Assembly (NCBI RefSeq): GCF_022458985.1
Contig: NC_061777.1
Location: 17,883,668 to 17,947,667 of the forward strand
Reading direction: 5' to 3'
Source: Mugil cephalus
Taxonomy: Eukaryota > Chordata > Actinopteri > Mugiliformes > Mugilidae
DNA: 64,000 nt
Every line of letters starts with the position of its first letter. Position 1 is the stretch's first letter. Under the pieces are notes generated by a model. That model was given only the letters and a program-made list of their open reading frames with translations, made no database searches and was not told where the DNA came from. Both the position numbers and the translations under genes were made by a program. Below, in pieces: positions 55,001-64,000 of the stretch.

Positions 55001-58000
55001 ACACATTGCACCTGCAAATATGTGTGACCACAGATGCTAAACAGTTCAGCTTGGATTTCATCTGTTTACGAATGCATCTCTTCCTCTCTAGGGAGAATGA
55101 ATAAGAATGAAGTCTGAATCTTACCACGTACTCATAGGTGTGTTTGATGACGTACAGGATGAGGCAAATGTGCCATCTGAATTTAGCTCTGGCTCTAAAA
55201 CCGAGTCGTATGGATCGTACAGCATGTTTGCCTGCATAAATCTTACAGGGAGCCTCGGAAAGTTTCCATGTTTAACAGGATGCATTTATATAAGCAGGCT
55301 ACGTGCTAATCTGTGGTTACGCTTGTCAAGTTAGTCTTCAGCAAATGTGGACAACATCACCTCAGCTTCTTGGAAGTTTTCTGCTTTGACGAGTTTTTAA
55401 TAAATAACTAATACCTTGAACAAAAAATAAAAACAGGCTCGATGAGTACATGTAGTCTGTGTTTGTTAAATGTCAAACATTACATTTTTTCATGACATTA
55501 GTCTGTTTATCTTAATATTGGTAAGAAGTTAACCTTTGGTTGCCCCCTTCTTCCCCCTGTTACTCTCATAAACCAATTGTACTTGTTAAGAAGTCACAAT
55601 GTTCTGCAGAGCATCAAATCTGATTAAAGCCGAGCAAAGGCTCGAGTCATCTAAAATGTGTGGCCTCCTTATCTTCCAGCAGACTTGTGGATCCTGTTAG
55701 AATAAACAGCACAAGCAGCAGAAATTTCGAACGGTCTGAGGTTCTCAGCCACAGGATATCACTCTTCCCTGACCTTATCTGCTCAATTTAAAATTATGAG
55801 GTAATGTTCTCGATTAGTTATGAGCAACGGATGTGATTGAGGGCCTTGTGCTCGGCAGACATAAGACACTCTTTAGTCACAGCGGGTTTCCCCTCGTCCC
55901 TGCCCTCAGATAATCAGCATGATTAGGTTTCTTTGTTCCGACGAGTTAGCGTTTGGTGTGCTCAGGTCGGGCTTTTGGTGGCACTGCATCTGAGAATTTT
56001 GTACTGGCGTGAGGTGAATCTTGTATCTCGGGATGGGTCAGATGCTGCTCCGCACCTCCGCCGCTGGCGTAATCCTGCGTCGACGAGGCACCAGATCCTT
56101 ACGAATTTGACTGACTTATTTGCTTCAAATTTAGAGTAGCTACATTAAAAAAAAAAAGATCTAATCGAGCATATATGACATGGAGTAGGCCAAGGAGCCC
56201 TTTTGTTTGATTTGTACATGGGTTGGAGGGGCTGGCTATTGGAAATCCCTGAAGCAGGCTTTAGGGGCAGGTCTGATTCTCGTGTGAAATGGGAAGGCTC
56301 TATAGCTCTCGGCTGACTTGACTGGGGCTGTATGGGTGTGTTGGCAGGGGGAGCGCCGGTCATGAATAGGGTCTTTGACTACCTCAGACTTGCCCTGAAA
56401 GGCAGGACAAAGGCCCTAGGGCAACGGCTTAGAGCCTCACAGCTGAGCTACAGAATGCTTGGCCCAGTCTTCCTCCCTCCTTGCCTGATTTAAATACTAC
56501 AGTGGCTTTCAGCATTCTGGCGACGGAGGCTCGCATTCACCGCATTTACCATCAACTTTTCTCTCTGTATTTGTTTACAGTATGCCAATGCCTGTTTACG
56601 TAATCCACTGTACGGAATCCACCAGCGGTGCTGGTGAATATGCATCAGCGACCGCCTTAAAACTGCCTGAAGAAACACTCATGCTGTTCATATTAAGCGG
56701 AATTTATTTTGCCACAGACTAACTGCTGGCGTATGTGTGCACCGCTGCTAATCACAGTTCAACTCACAGTTGTTAATTATGCAGGATTTTTTATTTTTTT
56801 TTCTTCGCCTGTCTTCATGCAAGATGGAAATATTGGCAAGTAAACAAGACAGAACTTGGTGCACACCTCTAATTGCTTGATTATTTTTGACAGATCTGTG
56901 TGACTCTTCGGCTTTCGAAATTTGCAAGGGGAGAACACATAGCCATAAATCTTTTTCGCAGAGTTAATGGGGTTATTTGAGTCCTGTCCAGACACTCTCT
57001 CCCCACAGAGTGTCTAGTTTCAGATGTCACTCAGAGCTTTGTTTGCCCCCCTGGGTGAAGGGTTAGAGGTCAAGGTTCAGGGCCAGTTGGCTGAGTGGCC
57101 ACAAAAGCTCAGGCTTCCCCTCAGCACATCCGATCCCTTCGTCCACACCAGCCTGCAAGCCACAATGCCGGGATCGATTTGCAACATTTGTCTTTTCTTA
57201 TTATAACTCAGAATTATTTTCTGACCCATGTCAAGTGTGTAATTACGAGCTTATAGTGCACCTTTTCACGGGGAGCTCGTAAAAACCGACTACATTCTGA
57301 GCTTGAAACTTTTTATTGTGTAGTGGAAACTTGTGCAATTATGAAGTTTCGCTAGAGTGTTGCTGTCCAGCTACTGTTCTGCTCATTTATGACACAGAAA
57401 ACGTCCTCTTACTTTATTTGAGAATACATGTCGCTAGGGTTACCGTCGAGACCTGCCTCTCTTCTGTCGACAGTAACAATCAAAAGTGGAACCTCAGCAA
57501 AATCTCACACGGCCTTAAAAAAAAAAAGAAAAGGAAAAAAAAAACTTTCTTTGTTCAAAACACCTCGACACTTTCAGCCCCCACCCACAATCTCAACTTT
57601 TCTCCCTGCCCCACCACCACCCAAACATGTCCTGCAGCCAGGTTTATTATGCCGTTTCACGCAGACCAAAATTGCAGCTGCATGGAGAACAATCTGGAGC
57701 ACATTAGCTCAGGCGCTGTGATTTATAAATTGTTTCTCAGGCCATAAATCCCTGCTGTAATTGTGCACAAGCACCCCTCTCTTTCTCCAGTCACCCCTCC
57801 CTCTTTGCTCTCTCTCTCTCTCTCTCTGAGCAGCTTACAGTCCTTGGGTTAACATTTAATTGTTTGCAGAAGTGTGCAGTTTGGATTGAGTAGAAGTTTG
57901 TTGCATTGTGGCACAGAATCTTGTCGTAAAAGGAAAACTTTTTTTTTCTGTTTTTTTTTTTTTTTTTTTAACTTACACCGTTTTTTAAAAAACCTTTTTG

Positions 58001-58965
58001 AATCGCGTGGAGCGAGCTGAACATCCAGAGTGGGATGTGAGCGTTTTGTCTTCGGCTCCATGTTTCTGTGGTTCATGCTCTGCATTCCTGAATACTGTGT
58101 AATTGTGAGGGGCCTCTCCTAAACTCTATCCCAGGGAATCTGATATTTACAGCAGCCCCTGATCGTAATCACCTTGCCATTCTCATTAGATTGTATTGAA
58201 ACTGAAAGATAGCAGCAGCTGTATACACTGTTTTACTCAGCATGTCCAGCCTCGGGGTCTCTGTGGTCTGGTTAATGTCATAAAGGCATTTTTGAAGCCG
58301 TAAAAAATCCGTATAAATCAATGTTAGCTCCACAAACACATTTCTGAAAATGTGTAAAAAGGAATTCATCAAATATTTCTAAGGCGAGCTGCTTTGCTTG
58401 CTTACGTTCCTAGTTCATTGTTTCACTTTAAAGATATCTGGAGGACACAACCTCGTCCTGTCTTGTGACAATCTTTTCTCCCACCCCGAAGACATAGATT
58501 TAGACTTTAAAAAAATGTATGCTTTTCAAAGCTCCTGACAAGTAAGGAGAGCCCCGCACGTGAACGTGAATTGAATTTACAACTAAGCCTTTCCCAATAT
58601 CATGATTTAGCGCTCAGTATCACTTTGCACAGCATGATGAAAATGAAGCCTCTAGATTGCAAGGAAATGACTTTTACAAATGTTTCAGGTATAAAAAAAA
58701 AAAAAAAAAGTGCTGGAAACCTTCCAGACCTCCCAGCAGTCTGCTGACAATACGCATAACTAATCCCGGGGAATGTCACGGTGATTTTTGTGCTGTGTCA
58801 CACGTTGTACTCTGTCGCACTTTGTGGAGGTTTAAAAACTACTTTTGAAAAATCGATTCAGACACGTTTGAGGTGTCATGTGTTATCTGGCAAATCAGTG
58901 CAGTATCAGTTCCCCAGATAGTTGTATATTTAAATAAGCTATTTGATTTCTCACAGAAGTGCTGC

Positions 58966-59010
<45 letters not shown>

Positions 59011-62000
59011 ATATACATTATTTCTCTCTTTAGCTGTTTCTAAAACTGTTCACAGATGATCTGTGTTTTATTTCTAACAGTCGCTCTCTGTGTCCCTGCG
59101 CGACCGTGCCGTCTGCAGAACATACCTGTGGCATTTGAATGTGTGTGTGTGTGTGTGTGTGAGTGTTTGAACAGGACAGAGCTGGAGGAGACGGAGAGTG
59201 GAGTGAGTAGGGTTAGCGGTGGGGTGATAGGGATGTCAGGTAGTAAAAACTGAGATGAGGCAGGGCCCAGAAGTCTGCGGGGCCTGGAGATTTGCGCCTT
59301 TGCACTCGGAAAGCAAACACAGGAGGCATCTGCAGGCAGCTGTGTGTGTACGTGTGTGTGCATGTGTGTGTGTGTGTGTGGGAGAGAGAGGGGAGGGGTG
59401 GGGAGTGGGGGGGGACTGGGGGGCTGCTGCTGCTGCTCAGGACAGGGGGTTGGGAGCTGGGTGGTGCTGTTGGGTGGTGGTGAAGAGACAGAGGGGAGGG
59501 GAGGGGGTGGACTTGCAGAGTGAACACAATCAGCCCTCTGTTTTCATAAGACTTGTGGTATGTGAGAGCAGAAACAAATGTGTTTAATTTAGGCTCTTTT
59601 TTTTTCTCTCTCCCTCTCTCTCTCCTCTCCCTCTCTCTCTCGCCTTCTCCACTACACCCACTTATGCCCACCTCAGTTTTTCAAAACTGACTTTTCCCCT
59701 TCAAGATGCTTCGCCGCCTCTCCCACCTCTGTCAGCTACTCTTAGGAAGTTTAAAAAAAGAGCACAGGAAAGCTTAAAAAAAAGTGAAAGAGAGAAACAA
59801 TCACCCACTGTGCCCTGTCAGAAAAAAAAGACACTTTTAGCAGACGTACTCAAATTTACTCTCAGAGGGTGGAGGTAAATATTTATCTACAACTTCTAGA
59901 AAAAGAAGAGAAAGGAGATTATTTTTCTGTTTTTCTGCTGTGCATTCGGAGTGATTACCATGCTGTGGTATTTGCCCCGTTCGGTGTGAGAGGGTGCATG
60001 CTGGACTTATTATTGCCTCCTAAATACCTTGGCAAGAAAACTGCTGCATTATATTGGTAACCCATGCTGTCTCCAGTCAATTTGTGTTTGGTCATAAATG
60101 AGAAATTCGGGTCTCACTTGTGTGTCATTGGCGTATGCTCGACACGCACACCTAGACTTACACGCACACACGTTGGATTTCTAAGTCGGGCTTTACTGTA
60201 AACATCCAGTCTGCCGCTGGTAACCACCTCGCGTTCTGGAGTTAATTATACGGACGTTTACGGCTGTGAATTTCAATGAAACGAGGCTACTCCCCGAACA
60301 ATAAAAAAAAAAAAAGTTGTGTTCCTGCGCGACGACGGCGCAAACAATGCAACGGGACACGGGATAGGACGATACCTTTGACATTTTTGAGGTGTTTCCT
60401 GCCGTGACATCAGATCACGCTGACATTAAGAGAAGGAGTTTGTGACAATTGAAACCAGATCCCCCAGGTACGGGAAAACCACAAAACTGACTTCACATAA
60501 TTGACTTGAATAGCTTCGCACCCTACTCTCTCCCTCTCTCTTTATGAGATGGCCTTGCTCTTACCAGATGCATAATTATTTGCTCCTGTGTCTAATTATA
60601 CGGTGGGTTTTATGTGACCTGCTGTTGTGCTCTGTAGCATAATTACTCACTTATTCCCGACTGTAACCCCGCTTTTCTTTAACTGATTAAAATTACCTGA
60701 AAGTCAAGGAGACAGACAATGGCCGCTTCGTTTAAGCGCCCAGATTAGCTCCATGGTGACGCTCTCGATGCAGGAAGCAATAACTCAAGGCCGTGTCATG
60801 CCAAAGGAAGAAAAGAAAATAAACCCTGAAACAAATAATTGCTTGACTTGCAAAAACGCAAGCGCCCGCTGAAGTCGCAGCTCACTCACAGGGTTAGAAT
60901 GTTAAAGAAGCTTTTTTTTTTTTTTTTGAGGGGAGGGGGGGTTATCCCGGCCTTGTATTCTGTTAATGTGGCTTTATTACTGAAACAGCAGTAAATCCAG
61001 TCCAAGGACTTCTCAAATAAACCCGGGTTGTTGGCCAGTTTGGCCTTGTGCAGAATACACATGAGGTAGTCATATGACACCATCCGCTCATTGAGCATTT
61101 TAAAGTTAGAATCTATCAATCAACGCAAGCGTTTTTGTCTCCTGTTGGAATATAACCATGAGATATGTCCTGATACGAAACTGAGCACATGTTGAGGTGT
61201 GCAGGGAGGCTAGCTGCAGGGAGCGTTTTGAACCATCTTGGAAATGTTGCAAAAACCTTGAAGCTGTGTTTGTTAGGACCTCCCCTGCGCTGCCTCCCCT
61301 CTTCACTCCCCTCTCTCCCTCTTTGCACTAATAGTTCTTTTGTGCACAAGAGCATGTTAAGAGGCCAATGAGCCTGGCCTTAATAGGCCACGTCACCATA
61401 GAAACCACGGCACTCTGGATGTCTGACCTTTGACCCAGTTTTTCTACTGGCTGTGAATAAGAGTGCAGGACGACCAACCTGGTCACAATAGGAGCCCGGC
61501 AAACTGAGGGAGTGCCCCTGTCATACTCACTTAACTTCATTCCTCTACGGGCTAATGGACACTTCAAATGTGGTCGCTATTAGCGGCGTGCTATTTCCAC
61601 TGCAGCATCACGGCCTGTCTATGGTTAATGTAATGTAAATGGAGGGACTAGACCTTAGTGAAGAGAGACCAAAGTAACAGCATTTTTATTTTCACGTAAA
61701 ATGCCAAAATTAAAAAAATCCATGCAGTCTGTTTGGATTGAGACCAATAATATGTCCTCAATTCACACTCTTGACCGAGTGTTTTTCTTTTTTCTTAACA
61801 TAGTCTTGATTAGTAACTTCCCTTCCTGACTAATGTCGTCACTTGGCTGCAAACAGAATGAAAGGACTTCCCCCATTGAGGAAAATTTGCTGCGGCCCAA
61901 TCAGACCAATCTGACCGACTAGGCCGCTTGTCGTTTCCCCATCAATTACACACTAATTAGCACAAAGACTGCCGGGGTTTGCTTAAGAATTGTCACTGTA

Positions 62001-64000
62001 ATTGCCTCTAATGTTGCCAAACAATGAGGCTTAATGCAAACTCAGAGACGAGGCGGGGGCTTCTTATCACATTGTCTTTGTCCTGTAAGCTTTTAATTGT
62101 GTTTCGTGCACAGATCAGGTTGAGGTGTCAATGGCCCCTCATGGGCAGGTGATGTCAGCAGAGCAAACCAGGGAGGGACTGTTGTGTAGGGGGCCTGACA
62201 GGCTTATTGTCTGAAGTTGCTGTTCATATGAGCTCAGGGACGGTAATTAACACCTCAGCCAAACAGCAAGCTGTGTGGCCCATTTGTTTTCTGTTGGGGG
62301 GTAAAAGAAAACAATGGGGAGGGGTTCTCCACACAGTAGGTGATTGACATTATCTGCTGGGGCGATCCCTGGAGGCATTCCTGCTGCTCTGCTATTCACC
62401 ACAAGTTGGGCGAAGCCATTTCACAAGCGCCAGGCCTCGTCTGAGCCTCAGATTTACATATTCTCTCCTTTATTCGGTGTTTATCTGATTGTTTGCTGTC
62501 TGTTGATTGAGTTAATCCTATTGAGCGCATCATGAGCGCATCATGCAACAACATATAGGGTAATCAGTTTTAGATAAGATAGTTATTCGGACAATCAGTT
62601 CTTTCTGCAGCAGCACACACAGAAATTCTTATGTATATATATCTATATATATATGTATATATTTATAGAGAGAGAGAAAGAGAGAGAGGCCTTCAGTAAT
62701 TCAATGTGTACATGTGACAGATTGAGAGTTGGTATGACTTCTCAGCGCAGCCTTTAACTCGACAGATAGTTGCTAGCAAAGTTTGGAATTTTTTTTCGGT
62801 CCCTTTGGCAAAGTGTCTGACTTAGTTTGACAGCAAATGTCCAGACATCTGTCTCTTCTCCGTGCTCTGATGTTGGCCTGCAGTATGGCACCACACACTT
62901 CAGAGATGACAAAGACTCTTGGCTGTGTTTTCCTCTGCTCTGTGAGAGCAATGTAACAATTAGAACCCAACTCTGGCAGGCCACATGCCCCAGAGCATAT
63001 GTTGTATTCTCTCTGTTCGAAAAACCAAAGGGCTCCAGTGTAGCTTTTTGGAAAATTTCAGTGGCATCACTGCCACCTTTGTCGCATCTGGGTCCTGTAA
63101 AAGTAGCACATTCTACTGATGTCTATTCTGAGTGTTGGAGGCAGCAGGGAAGGCTGGAATACAATTAGAGAGCTACGAAAATGGATCAGCTAAACTTTAG
63201 ATACACATTTTCTTCAGTTCTCGGTCCGAGTATATTTACCAGAGCTTCCAGCTCCCATGCTGAAACAAGCATTGCTATGAGCCCCGACCATATGCCCGTA
63301 TTTGTCCCTAATAAATAAGGGCATGTGTAAAGCATTACTAAATGTTTTGCTGTTAAAACGATATTAGTTTCGCTCTTGTGTCAGTCTTTTACAAACACCC
63401 GATATCTAACTAAAAGTCTTGGCATAACTATTTGAAAGTTCCATTTCAAATTCTGTTTTTTAATCCACAATTGTAACTTTTTTTCTGACACTAAGCTTGT
63501 GCGTTTTTTTTTTTTTTGAGACATTGAGAAAGTTTTACCTGAGCAGTATGGCCCACAATTCTCTCGCCTTTTGTTCCTGAAACAATTCAAGCGCCCTCCC
63601 CCCTTTCCCTCTCATGTGTTAGTGAGCAGTGTGTTGCTCAAGTGTGGACTGGAGCTAATGTGACAGTGTGGCATTACCTGGCTGGATGTTTTCGGGGAGT
63701 GTGCGAACAGTGTGCTACACAGGGCACACTGGCAATTAAAAGAAAAGTAGGTGCTCAGGGAAAAAAGTGCCTGGGGGCATGTTCCTCGGTCCTGGCAGAA
63801 GCTGTCAAATAAGGGATGGATTGGGTGGGAGAGCCGGGGTGGGCACGGCCGGGCTAGACCAAACGCTCACAATAGCGCTTGTTTCATTTGTGGAAGGACT
63901 CATGATTGACATAGATTAGACAGAGAAAACTGCATTGTTTTGGATTTTCTCTCCAGAGAGTAGCATTCATTAGGCACCATGCACACAGCAGAGTAAAGTT
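48111..64000 (+). CDS. tcf7l1: Transcription factor 7-like 1 (TCF3-type), 5' part only
   Basis: Coding exons 48111-48296, 48405-48477 and 48582-48709 have matching phases and give 129 residues. The gene then continues in an intron to the right edge. Residues 1-60 form the beta-catenin-binding domain ([20 protein letters not shown], then [20 protein letters not shown]). The contact residues Asp16, Glu24 and Glu29 known from TCF proteins are present. Next come [33 protein letters not shown], and [19 protein letters not shown] with [15 protein letters not shown]. The [11 protein letters not shown] and PYLSNG blocks favour TCF7L1 over TCF7L2. TCF7L1 proteins repress Wnt targets through Groucho until beta-catenin binds; the fish gene patterns the head. 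The expected next exon (YLQMKWPLLDV), the HMG box and the C-terminus were not found in the window. The a or b paralogue cannot be told from this part. Confidence 0.95.
51945..52000 (+). repeat. (GT)n microsatellite, about 28 units
   Basis: Near-perfect GT run in tcf7l1 intron 3. Its complement creates a spurious His/Thr-rich reading frame. Confidence 0.92.
57810..57829 (+). repeat. (CT)n microsatellite
   Basis: Short CT run of about 10 units in tcf7l1 intron 3. Confidence 0.75.
58966..59017 (+). repeat. (AT)n(GT)n compound microsatellite
   Basis: About 10 AT units pass directly into about 11 GT units in tcf7l1 intron 3. Confidence 0.9.
59137..59161 (+). repeat. (GT)n microsatellite
   Basis: About 12 GT units, 120 bases downstream of the preceding compound repeat. 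Confidence 0.85.
59341..59430 (+). repeat. (GT)n tract followed by G-rich potential quadruplex
   Basis: A GT run (59341-59382) is followed by several runs of four or more G residues separated by one to three bases (59390-59422). This satisfies the usual G-quadruplex pattern on the plus strand, which is also the tcf7l1 RNA strand. Confidence 0.7.
59604..59642 (+). repeat. (CT)n-rich pyrimidine tract
   Basis: CT and CCCT repeats preceded by a T run; a long polypyrimidine tract in tcf7l1 intron 3 with no matching exon downstream. Confidence 0.8.
61392..61436 (+). promoter_or_regulatory. Candidate intronic regulatory site: RFX-like and DR1 motifs
   Basis: GTCACCATAGAAAC (61392-61405) resembles an RFX X-box. 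TGACCTTTGACCC (61424-61436) is a DR1 hexamer pair, the site type bound by HNF4, COUP-TF or RXR dimers. They lie within 45 bases of each other in a non-repetitive part of tcf7l1 intron 3. Function is inference. Confidence 0.35.
62631..62690 (+). repeat. (TA)n/(GA)n compound microsatellite
   Basis: TA-rich stretch with single-base interruptions followed by GA repeats. Confidence 0.8.

Larger units (their letters stand above)
48710..64000 (+). other. Large third intron of tcf7l1 (partial)
   Basis: At least 15.3 kb of intron with no further TCF exon and no nested gene that I can support. It contains microsatellites, T/A homopolymers and several blocks of mixed composition with homeodomain-like TAATTA cores (about 60520-60700 and 61380-62310) that may be enhancers. 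Long 5' introns are usual for TCF7L genes. Confidence 0.6.

Noticed and set aside
48710..64000. Search for the next tcf7l1 exon (YLQMKWPLLDV) and the HMG box
   Set aside because: No matching reading frame with splice sites was seen on the plus strand, so the gene is reported as continuing beyond the window.

Overview
The window is nuclear DNA of a ray-finned (teleost) fish. The evidence is five vertebrate genes in many short exons with canonical GT/AG borders, introns often only 70-400 bases long, abundant (CA)n and (ATCT)n microsatellites, and remnants of hAT transposons and Rex/L2-type LINEs as found in fish. There is no bacterial-style operon, CRISPR array, rRNA or tRNA that I can see. Only short stretches of most long open frames here are coding; the rest are chance frames.

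Layout, left to right. Positions 17-3001 (minus) hold all seven coding exons of gins4 (Sld5, GINS replication complex), with a promoter carrying E2F-like and TCTCGCGAGA motifs. Positions 6240-about 11206 (minus) hold arid5a, an ARID DNA-binding regulator; its 5' exons are not settled, and an orphan exon at 11927-12058 may belong to it. Positions 16789-24923 (minus) hold the complete 15-exon dbnl gene (drebrin-like actin-binding adaptor with an N-terminal ADF-H and a C-terminal SH3 domain). A hAT-like element with a nested LINE fragment lies just upstream of its start codon. Positions 29448-33045 (minus) hold the complete 7-exon ube2d4 gene (class I ubiquitin-conjugating enzyme). Positions 33046-48110 are a gene-poor interval of about 15 kb. 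From 48111 (plus) to the right edge runs the 5' part of tcf7l1 (three coding exons, then at least 15.3 kb of intron).

The genes do not form one pathway: replication (gins4), transcription/RNA regulation (arid5a), actin and endocytosis (dbnl), ubiquitin transfer (ube2d4) and Wnt target repression (tcf7l1). The ube2d4-dbnl head-to-tail pair matches human 7p13, so that adjacency is old; the other neighbours lie on different human chromosomes. The long tcf7l1 flank and intron are the most likely home of long-range developmental enhancers. I found no convincing undescribed system. The best leads are the unassigned exon(s) near arid5a, an optional 42-base in-frame mini-intron in arid5a, the transposon at the dbnl promoter, and candidate regulatory blocks in the tcf7l1 intron.
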